Source: Desulfobulbus sp. Tol-SR
GTDB lineage: Bacteria > Desulfobacterota > Desulfobulbia > Desulfobulbales > Desulfocapsaceae
Direction of reading: 5' to 3'
DNA: 45,908 nucleotides
NCBI GenBank assembly: GCA_000769715.1
Contig: JROS01000010.1
Coordinates: forward strand, 1 to 45,908
Under the pieces are notes generated by a model that saw nothing but the letters and a program-made list of their open reading frames with translations, was not told where the DNA came from and ran no database searches. This document shows positions 1-7,946 of this stretch, piece by piece. Within the stretch, counting starts at the first letter, position 1, and each line of letters begins with the position of its first letter. Both the position numbers and the translations under genes were made by a program.

Positions 1-1
1 T

Positions 2-77
2 TGGTGGGCCGTCCCGGAGTCGAACCGGGGACCTGCTGATTAAGAGTCAGATGCTCTACCAATTGAGCTAACGGCCC
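2..77 (-). tRNA. tRNA-Lys (anticodon CTT)
   Basis: Read on the minus strand this gives a standard 76-nt cloverleaf. The acceptor stem starts GGGCCGT and pairs with ACGGCCC, followed by discriminator A and an encoded CCA. The D arm contains AGCTCAATTGGTAGAGC, and the T arm has GGTTCGACTCC. The anticodon loop is CTCTTAA, so the anticodon is CTT and it decodes AAG (lysine). It lies at the extreme left edge but appears complete. It sits downstream of accAD on the same strand, with its own possible promoter in between. Confidence 0.95.
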
Positions 78-100
78 TCACCTGTGGCATTGGTGCCATG

Positions 101-129
101 TATGTATCACAGGCGGGTAGTGACGTCAA
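101..129 (-). promoter_or_regulatory. Possible promoter of the tRNA-Lys gene
   Basis: On the minus strand a TTGACG -35-like hexamer (124-129) is followed after 17 bases by TACATA (101-106), placing a start roughly 15-20 bases before the mature tRNA. The -35 is good and the -10 weak, so this is a candidate only. Confidence 0.35.
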
Positions 130-194
130 GACCGAATCCCGCCCGATCCGGAAAAATCAATGATGTGCGTCCCGCCTCTATGTCCTTGCCCTTG

Positions 195-2468
195 CTACCG
201 GTAATACAGGCTCGGACTGCCCATGGTCAGCAGGGCCTTGTGGAGATTGCGGCGGAATTCCCGCCGGTCCCAGATACCCTGGATATGCCCGCGTTTCAAG
301 GCATTGCGGGCGGAGTGATAATCCGGTGGGATATCGACTCCGGTGGTCTCGCGGATGACGCGCGGCCCGGCGAAACCCACCCGGCTGGAGCGGATGGCGA
401 ACTGATACGGCGAGCAGCCGAGGAAGGAGGCCACCGGACCGGCGTAGGAGTTGTTGTCGTAGACGACGATGTAGAGGCCGCCGGCATCGATGTACTCCCT
501 GACCGCCATCGTGCATTTCGGCATCTGGATCACGCCCAGCGTTCCCTCCTGGATGCGGATGCCGCCGGTGGTATGGATGTAGGCGAGGAACGGCCGCTTC
601 TTCCGTTTCGCCAACTGGCAGGCCTGGACGAATTTCTCGCCCTCGGCCGAACCGACCGTGCCGTTGCGGAAATCGGAGTAGAGCATGGCGACGATGATCT
701 TGATGCCGTTGACCTGGGCATGGAAGGTCATGTTGCCGGAATTCCTGCCGGTCTTCTTCTTCGACACCCCCAGCCGCTCGGTAAAGCCGGTGTACTCCAG
801 GGGATTGCCGGAGGTGATCCCGTTGTTGAAGAACTTGAGCGAACGGGGGTCGAAGATGTTCTTCAGGTACCACTGGTGCTCGAGCGGAAAGTGGTGGCCG
901 CAGGTCTCGCAGACCCCGGCGAATTCGCCGTAGAGATCGGGGATCCACAGGTCCTTGCAGCCGTATCTGGCGGCATTCGGGCAGGTGACGGTCCGGTCCT
1001 CGTTGGCCAGCGGGCTGGTGTAGGTGTCGGTCAGCTCGAGGGGATCGACTATCCGACCGTTCTCCTGGCCGGGACTCGGCGGGACGGCGAGACGCGGCGC
1101 CGGCTTCCGGCCCTTCTTCTTGTCGGACCAGAAATTGACCACGGCGTGGAACGGTTCGGTGATCCGCTTGAGCATCACCGAGCCTTCGCCGGAGACATCC
1201 TTGATCACCTTGTGCACCTGCCGCTTGTGGTTCTTGAAGATGTCGTAGCGCAGGGTGTAATAGACCTTTTCAACCCCGGCCCAGGCCTGGTGCGCGAGGT
1301 GGGCGCCGGTGCCGGGGGTGCCGGTGAATCCGTGCCGGGCCATGCTCAGGTATTTTTTCGATCGCTGGGCCAGTAGCCGCCTGACCTCGTCGCGATTGAG
1401 ATCCCACGGGACCTCGACCTGCAGTTCCTGCGCCTCCGAGGTGTTCTTCTTGCGGCCGATCTCCCAGGTCCGGAAGGCGCGGAAGCTCTTGGTCGCCAGG
1501 ACCACCTGGTCGGTCGCCCGGAGCATCTCCGAGCGCAGGGTGGCGAAGAAGTTGAAGTCGTCGCGCCGGGCACCGAGCAGCGGTTCATGGATGATCCGGT
1601 CGATGGTGCCGTTTTTCAGGTTGTCGTAGGCGGTGAGGCGCAGCCGGTCGGCGCAGACCTCGATCAGCTCCTTCGGCACCTTCGATCCTTCCCTGATCTG
1701 GCCTTCGATGGCCGCCGCTCCCTCCGGCGAGATGACCGAGTAGTAGCCGTGGGTGACCATCAGGCGGTAGTCGGAGAGGCCGATTGCCTCGGCCCCGCCG
1801 GAACCGCCTTCCGAGATCAGCGAGATCATCGGCACCCGCAGCTTGGTCATGGCGAAGATGTTGCGGGCGATCTGCTGGGCGGCGCCGGGGTATTCCTCGA
1901 CCGGGTAGGAGCCGGGGGTGAAGATGTAGAAATGGATCGGGATGCCTTCGGTCTCGGCGACCTTCATGAACCGCTTGGCCTTGGCGTTGCCTTCGGGCCG
2001 GCAGGAGCCGCCGTTGCGGAACTCCTCGCCGTGGCCGGTCTCCTGGCCGATGACCATCACCGAGGCGGTGTAGGGCTTGTTCTTGATGCGGCGGACGATG
2101 GTGGCCTTGGCGCAGATCATCGCCGGGTCGATATTGGCGTCGCCCTCGCCGCCGAGCTCGGTATAGTCCTCATAGACGTTCTCGAGGATGTCCTTGAGAC
2201 TGAAACGCTGGGCGCTGCGGACGATCCGCACCCGCTCCATCGGGGTCAGTTGTTCCTCGGCCCGTTCCTCGAGAAAGCTGATCGACTCGTCGAGCTTGCG
2301 GATCTCGCCGGACAGTTCCTCGACGGTATGATCGTAGACGGTCTGCTTGAGGCGGTCGCAGGTGGACTTGAAGCCGTCCAGGTTGCCCCAGCTGGTGAAA
2401 TCCTTGACCTGCAGCAGATAGTTGATCCGCTCTTCGATTTTATGCAGTTGTTTTAACTGTTCGTTCAT
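195..2468 (-). CDS. accAD: Fused acetyl-CoA carboxylase carboxyltransferase, alpha then beta (AccA-AccD)
   Basis: This 757-residue protein carries both carboxyltransferase subunits, which move CO2 from carboxybiotin to acetyl-CoA to make malonyl-CoA for fatty-acid synthesis. Residues 1 to about 440 are AccA-like: an N-terminal helical region, GGSGGAEAIG at 221-230 and the SVISPEG oxyanion-type loop near 244-250. A linker rich in K, P and R follows (about 448-470). Residues about 480-757 are AccD-like, with a four-cysteine zinc site (C496, C504, C520, C523), TGGIRIQEG near 634-642 and a second crotonase-like core. The first cysteine pair is spaced C-x7-C, whereas the family normally has C-x2-C. 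The fusion runs alpha-beta, opposite to the E. coli Acc subunit naming order and to the beta-alpha fusions of some other bacteria. It follows accC by 28 bases on the same strand, so the two are probably co-transcribed. No biotin carboxyl carrier gene is in the window. Confidence 0.9.
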   Translation of the reverse strand: MNEQLKQLHKIEERINYLLQVKDFTSWGNLDGFKSTCDRLKQTVYDHTVEELSGEIRKLDESISFLEERAEEQLTPMERVRIVRSAQRFSLKDILENVYEDYTELGGEGDANIDPAMICAKATIVRRIKNKPYTASVMVIGQETGHGEEFRNGGSCRPEGNAKAKRFMKVAETEGIPIHFYIFTPGSYPVEEYPGAAQQIARNIFAMTKLRVPMISLISEGGSGGAEAIGLSDYRLMVTHGYYSVISPEGAAAIEGQIREGSKVPKELIEVCADRLRLTAYDNLKNGTIDRIIHEPLLGARRDDFNFFATLRSEMLRATDQVVLATKSFRAFRTWEIGRKKNTSEAQELQVEVPWDLNRDEVRRLLAQRSKKYLSMARHGFTGTPGTGAHLAHQAWAGVEKVYYTLRYDIFKNHKRQVHKVIKDVSGEGSVMLKRITEPFHAVVNFWSDKKKGRKPAPRLAVPPSPGQENGRIVDPLELTDTYTSPLANEDRTVTCPNAARYGCKDLWIPDLYGEFAGVCETCGHHFPLEHQWYLKNIFDPRSLKFFNNGITSGNPLEYTGFTERLGVSKKKTGRNSGNMTFHAQVNGIKIIVAMLYSDFRNGTVGSAEGEKFVQACQLAKRKKRPFLAYIHTTGGIRIQEGTLGVIQMPKCTMAVREYIDAGGLYIVVYDNNSYAGPVASFLGCSPYQFAIRSSRVGFAGPRVIRETTGVDIPPDYHSARNALKRGHIQGIWDRREFRRNLHKALLTMGSPSLYYR

Positions 2469-2496
2469 AGGGGCAGTGTTTCGTCCGGTGCTGGTC

Positions 2497-3900
2497 TTAG
2501 AAGGCGAGCAGGCGATCCAGATTGTTTTTGAGGTATGCCAGATTGGTGACGATCGGGTTGTCGCTGGAATCCTTACCGCGGATCACCACCTCGTCGATGA
2601 AGCTGGCGGCCCGGGCCTTGGCCTCGTCCATCGAGTCGCCCCAGACCAGGGCCAGGGCGAGATTGGGGTCGAAATCACTGGGGATGGGGTAGGGCCGGTC
2701 GAAGGGGACATGGGTGTACACCGCCGACCACTCGTGCTGCGGGAAGGTGAAGTCGGTGATGGTGCCGATCCACGGGGCGAACCCCCGTCGGGTATCCTCG
2801 GCGACGATGCGCAGCTCGATGGCGGCGCCGCGGAAGTCGACATCGGCCTGGCGATAGCCGATCCTGTCGCCGAGGCCGAGGCGGATCTGCTCGCGCAGCA
2901 GATTCGGCTGCCGGCCGTTGATGTAGCTGATGCGGGCCGAGATGTCGTTCTCCACCTGGATCCGGGTGTTGACTTCGAGCAGGTAGGGCTGGCCGCTGCG
3001 GGACACGATCCACTCCCAGGTGCCGACGTTGTCGTAGTTGACGTGGGCGGCGAGTTTGAGCGAGTACTCGACGATCTGGTCGAGGACCTTCTGTTCGTCG
3101 AAGTCGTAGGCGAAGCAGGAAGGGTGGAAACCGGGGGAGGCCTCGACCCGTTTCTGCCGGCCGGTCGACTGGATGGTGCAGTTGCGGGTGCCGAAGTGGA
3201 TCCGTTCGCCGTGCTTGGAGCAGACCAGCTGGACCTCGAGGTGGTTGTAGTCCCGCAGGCACTGCTCGATCAGGACCCCGCCGTCGCCGAACTGGCGTTT
3301 GGCATAGTTCTGCAGCTGGCGGTAGATCCGGCGGAAATGCTCGATCTCGGTGACCTCCTCGATCCCCATGCCGCCGCCGCCGGCCGCCGCCTTGACGAGA
3401 ATCGACGGGTTGTCGATGCCGTCGGCCTCCTGGCCCTCGAGCAGCCGCAGGGCGATCTCCTCGGCCTCCATCTCGTTGTAGATCGGGGCGTCGGTGCCGG
3501 GGATGGTCGGGATGCCGAGCTGGTTGGCGGTGCGTTTGGTGTTGATCTTGTCGCCGAGACTCTTGATGACTTCCCAGCTCGGGCCGATGAAGGTCAGGGC
3601 CCGGTCGCGGTTCGAGGCCCGGCGGGCGAAACGGTAATCCTCGGAAAAGAAGCCGTAGCCCGGATGGATGGCGGTGCAGCCGGTGTGATCGGCCACCGCC
3701 AGGATATCGTTGGGTTCGGTGTAGCTGGTTATCCGCCAGGCGTTCTGGCCGGGGCCAAAGGTGATATTGCGCTGGACATGCTCGGAATCCTTGTCGGCCT
3801 CGGTGTAGACCACGGCGTAATCGAGACCGAGATCCTTGCAGGCATTCATGATCCGGATGGCGATTTCTCCCCGGTTGGCGATAAGAACCTTTCCTTCCAA
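2497..3900 (-). CDS. accC: Biotin carboxylase subunit of acetyl-CoA carboxylase
   Basis: ATP-grasp biotin carboxylase of 467 residues, which carboxylates the biotin of the carrier protein using ATP and bicarbonate. The N-terminal domain opens with VLIANRGEIAIRI, and AIHPGYGFFSED lies near 77-88. K118 in LGDK and the glycine-rich loop AAAGGGGMGI (171-180) form the ATP site. The metal and catalytic residues are present: E296 in WEW, E309 and R313 in EVNTRIQVEN. The glycine loop lacks the arginine usual in GGGGRGM of E. coli AccC. The start is TTG at 3900, preceded by GAGGAA at suitable spacing. No biotinyl-lysine domain is attached. Gene order accC-accAD supports a role in acetyl-CoA carboxylation, though an acyl-CoA or pyruvate carboxylase role cannot be excluded from sequence alone. 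Confidence 0.88.
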   Translation of the reverse strand: MEGKVLIANRGEIAIRIMNACKDLGLDYAVVYTEADKDSEHVQRNITFGPGQNAWRITSYTEPNDILAVADHTGCTAIHPGYGFFSEDYRFARRASNRDRALTFIGPSWEVIKSLGDKINTKRTANQLGIPTIPGTDAPIYNEMEAEEIALRLLEGQEADGIDNPSILVKAAAGGGGMGIEEVTEIEHFRRIYRQLQNYAKRQFGDGGVLIEQCLRDYNHLEVQLVCSKHGERIHFGTRNCTIQSTGRQKRVEASPGFHPSCFAYDFDEQKVLDQIVEYSLKLAAHVNYDNVGTWEWIVSRSGQPYLLEVNTRIQVENDISARISYINGRQPNLLREQIRLGLGDRIGYRQADVDFRGAAIELRIVAEDTRRGFAPWIGTITDFTFPQHEWSAVYTHVPFDRPYPIPSDFDPNLALALVWGDSMDEAKARAASFIDEVVIRGKDSSDNPIVTNLAYLKNNLDRLLAF

Positions 3901-4000
3901 ACTGTTCCTCGTATGGTATGATGAAGAAGTGTCGCACTGCTGTCCAGGGCAATGATGTTGCGGAAATGAACCGGAAGTGGACAGTCAATAATTCGAGCCT

Positions 4001-4029
4001 ACTATAGTCTCGCCTCTCCAAATAGCAAA
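4001..4029 (-). promoter_or_regulatory. Candidate promoter for accC-accAD
   Basis: On the minus strand, TTTGCT (4024-4029) is separated by 17 bases from TATAGT (4001-4006), a good -10 with a modest -35. The start would lie about 95 bases before the accC TTG codon. The rest of the 3901-4286 gap between the divergent accC and corC-like genes shows no recognisable gene or RNA. Confidence 0.35.
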
Positions 4030-4286
4030 GAAAAAAGATGCATCGTCGCCGCCAGGCCAGGAGCAGCGCGGCTTCGCGAACAACGGAGGCGATCCGTGGA
4101 GCGATGGCGGGTAAGGGCTGGGCCTTGGAAAAATGCAGGGAGGAGTCGCGCCGATATTGCTTTTTCCCCCGTCGATGATAAATGTCTTGGCATTACCGGA
4201 GGACACCTTCCCGCCACGAGCAGGGATAGGCAGCGCTGCCTGAAGATCCCGGCCCTCCATCTCGAACCCCTGTTCCCGAACGATAC

Positions 4287-5165
4287 ATGGAAACGGACAA
4301 TGTCGCTGATCAGCAGGATGCTGCTGAACGCAAAGGTATTCTGAAACGTCTGCTGGCGCTGGTCTCCTTCGGGCGGCCGGAGACGACCGCCGATCTCGAA
4401 CAGGAGATCCAGGATCTGCTGGAGGAGGGCGAGGAGCAGGGCTTGATCACCAGCATGGAAGAGAAGATGATCAACTCCATCTTCGATTTCCGGGAGACGG
4501 TGGCGGCCGAGATCATGACCCCGGCCGCCGAGATCGTCGATTTTGATGAATCCTCCTCGCTGTCGGAACTGGTCGACCTGGTGATCGAGAACGGTTTCAC
4601 CCGCATCCCGGTCTACCGCGGCAACGCCGATCGGGTCATCGGCATCATCCACGCCAAGGACCTGCTGAAGATCTGCGCCCGGCCGCAGGCCGGTCCGATA
4701 ACCCTCGACAGCTTCCTCCGCCCGGTCCACTTCGTCCCCGAGAACAAACCGATCGGCGAACTGTTCCGGGAGTTTCAGAAGAACAAGGTGCATATGGCGA
4801 TGGTGACCGACGAATTCGGGGCCATCCGCGGCCTGATCACGATGGAGGACATCGTCGAGGAGATCGTCGGTGAGATCGACGACGAGTACGACGACGACCA
4901 GGACAATCTCGAGATCGTCAACGACAACACGATCATGGTCCATGCCCGGGTCGATCTCGAGAAGGTGGAGGAGCATTTCGACCTGAAACTGCCGGAAGGC
5001 CCGTACGTGTCGATCGGCGGGCTGGTCATCCACATCCTCGGCCGTCTCGGCCTGGTCGGCGATACGGTGGAGGTCAACGGCCTGCGGCTGGTGGTCAGAA
5101 GCGCCGCCAAGCGCCACATCAAGATGATCGAAATCACGCGCCTGGCAGCCACGGAGTCGGTTTGA
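4287..5165 (+). CDS. CorC/HlyC-family protein with paired CBS domains
   Basis: A 292-residue soluble CorC-type protein. After a charged N-terminus and the helical EIQDLLEEGEEQGLI segment come two CBS repeats, about residues 70-190: the first with MTPAAEIVDFD and RIPVYRGNADRVIGIIHAKDLL, the second with KVHMAMVTDEFGAIRGLITMEDIVEEIVGEI. These usually bind adenine nucleotides. The C-terminal CorC_HlyC domain (about 205-285) contains VSIGGLVIHILGRL. Family members are linked to divalent-cation efflux (CorC) and often sit next to lnt, as here. There is no transmembrane DUF21 domain, so this is the short form. The ATG at 4287 has no clear Shine-Dalgarno, so the exact start is uncertain. Its stop overlaps the lnt start (TGATG). 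Confidence 0.88.
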   Translation: METDNVADQQDAAERKGILKRLLALVSFGRPETTADLEQEIQDLLEEGEEQGLITSMEEKMINSIFDFRETVAAEIMTPAAEIVDFDESSSLSELVDLVIENGFTRIPVYRGNADRVIGIIHAKDLLKICARPQAGPITLDSFLRPVHFVPENKPIGELFREFQKNKVHMAMVTDEFGAIRGLITMEDIVEEIVGEIDDEYDDDQDNLEIVNDNTIMVHARVDLEKVEEHFDLKLPEGPYVSIGGLVIHILGRLGLVGDTVEVNGLRLVVRSAAKRHIKMIEITRLAATESV

Positions 5166-6739
5166 TGCTGCTGACCGTCCGTTCACCGCTGCCGGCGGCC
5201 GTGTTGTCGGGGCTGCTGCTGGCCCTCGCTTTTCCCGGCGGGCCGGGATTGTGGCCGTTGCTGGCGGTCGCCCTGGTGCCGCTGCTGCTGACTCTTCGGG
5301 GCGGGATCCGGGGCCGGGCCTTCCGGACCGGGCTGGTCGCCGGGATGGTCCACTTTCTCGTCCTGCTCTACTGGATTGTCACCGTGCTCGGCCATTACGG
5401 CGGCCTGCCATGGTATTTCTCGGTGCCGGCGCTGGGCCTGCTCGCCCTGTACATGGCCCTGTATGTCGGGTTCTTCGCCCTCGGCGCCCGAATGCTGGGC
5501 GAGACGCTGCCCGCTCCGGCCGCCCTGTGGCTGGTGCCGGCCCTCTGGGTCGGTCTGGACTGGCTGCGCGGCTGGCTGTTCAGCGGCTTCCCGTGGATGG
5601 ACCTCGGTTATGCCCTGTGGGGGCAGCCGATGCTGATCCAGGTGGCCGACCTTCTCGGCCACCACGGCGTCACCTTTCTCCTGGTCCTGGTCAACACCCT
5701 GCTGGCCCTGCTGCTCAGCGCCGGATCCGGACCCGGGGCGGGGCGGCTGAGGCTGGCCGCGCCTGTCGTCCTCGTGATCGCCGGTGTGGCGGTCTACTCG
5801 GCGGTGCGCTGGCACCAGGTCGGGCAGCAGATGGCCGGGGCCGAGCGGATGCCGATCGGCATCGTCCAGGGCAATATCGACCAGGACCTCAAATGGTCGC
5901 CCGAGAACCAGGGAAAGACGGTGGCCACCTATATCGACCGAACCGCCTCGCTGTTTGCCGGCGGCGATGGGCCGCGGCGGCCGACCCTGGTGGTGTGGCC
6001 GGAGACGGCCCTGCCTTTTTATCCCGAGGGCAGCATGTTCGTCGAGGACCTGCAGCGGATGAACACCCGCTTCGATATGGCCCTGCTGACCGGGGCGCCG
6101 TGGTACGAGGTCGTCGACCGGGACAGGAAGGAGTATGATTATTTCAACAGCGCCGTGCTGATCGCCCCGACCGGCGAGTTCATCGACCGCTACTCGAAGA
6201 GCCACCTCGTCCCGTTCGGCGAATATGTCCCGCTCAAGCCGCTGCTGCCGTTTCTGGCGCCGCTGGTCGAGGCGGTGGGCGATTTTTCGCCCGGGGTCAT
6301 CGGCCGGCCGCCGGCCTGGCGGCAGGGGCGGATCGGGGTGCTGGTCTGCTTCGAGAGCATCTTTCCCGCGATCGCCGGCCAGTGGGTGCGAAACGGGGCC
6401 AACGTGCTTGTCAATTTGACCAATGACGCCTGGTATGGTAAATCGAGTGCCCCCCATCACAGTCTGGCGATGACGGTCTTCCGTTCGGTGGAGACCCGGC
6501 GCAGCCTGGTCCGCTCCGCCAATACCGGGATTTCCGGCTTTATCGACCCGCTTGGCCGGGTCGTCCGCCAATCCGGGCTGTTCGAACCGTGGGCGGCGGC
6601 TGAGGATGTGATCCTGATGGCAGGAGAAAGCCCCTGGGTGCGCGGCGGCCATCTCTTCGCCCCGCTGTGCGCCGGAGCGGCGCTGGCCGCCATCGGCTGG
6701 AGCGTTTCCGGGCGCCGGCGCCGCCGACACTACCTGTAA
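5165..6739 (+). CDS. lnt: Apolipoprotein N-acyltransferase
   Basis: Inner-membrane enzyme of 524 residues that adds the third acyl chain to the N-terminal cysteine of lipoproteins, the last step of lipoprotein maturation in Gram-negative bacteria. The first 200 or so residues are several hydrophobic segments, containing SGFPWMDLGYALWGQP. The C-terminal half is a periplasmic nitrilase-fold domain with the Glu-Lys-Cys triad: E280 in WPETALPFYP, K345 in YSKSHLVPFGEYVP and C395 in VLVCFESIFP. A last hydrophobic segment anchors the C-terminus. The start is ATG 5165 inside a TGATG overlap with the upstream CorC-like gene, indicating translational coupling; a TTG three bases earlier is in frame but less likely. 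The length matches the family (about 500-520). Confidence 0.93.
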   Translation: MLLTVRSPLPAAVLSGLLLALAFPGGPGLWPLLAVALVPLLLTLRGGIRGRAFRTGLVAGMVHFLVLLYWIVTVLGHYGGLPWYFSVPALGLLALYMALYVGFFALGARMLGETLPAPAALWLVPALWVGLDWLRGWLFSGFPWMDLGYALWGQPMLIQVADLLGHHGVTFLLVLVNTLLALLLSAGSGPGAGRLRLAAPVVLVIAGVAVYSAVRWHQVGQQMAGAERMPIGIVQGNIDQDLKWSPENQGKTVATYIDRTASLFAGGDGPRRPTLVVWPETALPFYPEGSMFVEDLQRMNTRFDMALLTGAPWYEVVDRDRKEYDYFNSAVLIAPTGEFIDRYSKSHLVPFGEYVPLKPLLPFLAPLVEAVGDFSPGVIGRPPAWRQGRIGVLVCFESIFPAIAGQWVRNGANVLVNLTNDAWYGKSSAPHHSLAMTVFRSVETRRSLVRSANTGISGFIDPLGRVVRQSGLFEPWAAAEDVILMAGESPWVRGGHLFAPLCAGAALAAIGWSVSGRRRRRHYL

Positions 6740-6745
6740 CAACAT

Positions 6746-6776
6746 GCCGCCCGGCCCCTGTCGGCCGGGCGGCGGC
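6746..6776 (+). terminator. Hairpin after lnt
   Basis: A perfect 11-bp GC-rich stem, GCCGCCCGGCC (6746-6756) against GGCCGGGCGGC (6763-6773), with a 6-base loop CCTGTC, followed by GGCTTT. It lies between the lnt stop and the prfB start. The T run is short, so it may only attenuate read-through into prfB. Confidence 0.55.
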
Positions 6777-6807
6777 TTTGATCAATTTTATCGTGTAGGA
6801 CACAATC

Positions 6808-7918
6808 ATGACGCTTGATACCGGTGCAGCTGTTTCGAAACAGAGGATAACTGAATTGAAGGATCGCCTGCTGGCCCTGAAGGAGCATCTTTGACCTGGC
6901 TCAGAAGAAAGACGAGATGGAGCGGCTGGAACAGCAGACCCTCGCCCCCAACTTCTGGAACGACGCCGAGATCGCCCAGAAGATCCAGAAGGCGCACGGC
7001 CAGTTGCAGGAGATCATCAACGGCTGGGAAAACAAGTGGAACGAGCTGGAGGAAATCGACCTGCTCCTCGAGATGGGGATGGAGGAGAACGACAACGACA
7101 CCTTCCATGAGGTCGCCCTCCGTCTCACCGACCTTCAGGATCTGGTCGCCGTATCCGAAGTGGAGTGCATGTTCAGCGGCGAGCTCGACAACAGCAACGC
7201 CATCATCACCATCCACGCCGGGGCCGGCGGCACCGAGGCCCAGGACTGGGTCGGCATCCTGCTGCGGATGTACCTGCGCTGGGCGGAACGGATGGGCTTT
7301 CGGACCGATATCCTCGATATCCTGCCCGGCGACGAGGCCGGAACGAAGAGTGTCACCATCCTCATCCAGGGCCGCTACGCCTACGGCTACATGCGGTCCG
7401 AACTCGGCATCCACCGGCTGGTGCGGATCTCGCCGTTCGACGCGAGCGGCCGCCGCCACACCTCGTTCGCCTCGGTGATGGTGATGCCGGAACTCGACGA
7501 CAGCGTCACTGTCGACCTCGACGAGAAGGATATCCGTATCGACACCTTCCGCGCCAGCGGCGCCGGCGGCCAGCATGTCAACAAGACCGACTCGGCCATC
7601 CGCATCACCCACCTGCCGTCCGGCATCGTCGTCCAGTGTCAGAACGAGCGGTCGCAGCACCGCAACAAGGACATGGCGATGAAGATGCTGATCTCCCGGC
7701 TCTACGAACTGGAGGAGGAACGCAAGCGGGTCGAGCAGGAAGGCCTGGGCGGCGACAAGAAGGAGATCGCCTGGGGCAGCCAGATCCGGTCCTATGTCCT
7801 GCAGCCGTACCGGCTGATCAAGGATCACCGGACGGATCACGAGATGGGCAACGTCGACGCGGTGCTCGACGGCTATCTCGATTCCTTTATCAAGGCCTTT
7901 CTGCTGTGGCAGAAATGA
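6808..7918 (+). CDS. prfB: Peptide chain release factor 2, expressed by programmed +1 frameshift
   Basis: RF2 recognises UGA and UAA stop codons and triggers peptide release. The frame opens at ATG 6808, reads 28 codons and meets an in-frame TGA at 6892-6894. Continuing one base forward, 6893 to the stop at 7916-7918, gives DLAQKKDEM and the rest of RF2, for a 369-residue product. The classic frameshift signal is present: AAGGAG, three bases, then CTT TGA C. The codon-recognition SPF motif occurs in RISPFDASGRR, and the catalytic GGQ lies at about 253-255 (GAGGQHVNK). Length agrees with E. coli RF2 (365). The arrangement is the known autoregulation: low RF2 lets the ribosome slip, high RF2 terminates early. 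A start at 6917 would remove the conserved N-terminus. Confidence 0.95.
6881..6895 (+). promoter_or_regulatory. prfB programmed +1 frameshift site
   Basis: AGGAG (6881-6885) acts as an internal Shine-Dalgarno three bases before CTT (6889-6891), followed by in-frame TGA (6892-6894) and C. The tRNA on CTT slips onto TTT so that GAC (6893-6895) is read next. This matches the conserved CUU-UGA-C signal of bacterial prfB. Confidence 0.93.
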
Positions 7919-7946
7919 GGTCCCGACCCGGCAGGGGCCCATCACC

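Noticed and set aside
84..1376. A 430-codon plus-strand frame and a similar one at 2422-3921 opposite accAD and accC
   Set aside because: Both are shadows of strongly conserved minus-strand genes and have no recognisable domains.
6917..7918. A 333-codon prfB starting at ATG 6917
   Set aside because: It would discard the conserved frameshift leader and the RF2 N-terminus, which continue in frame after the slip at 6892.
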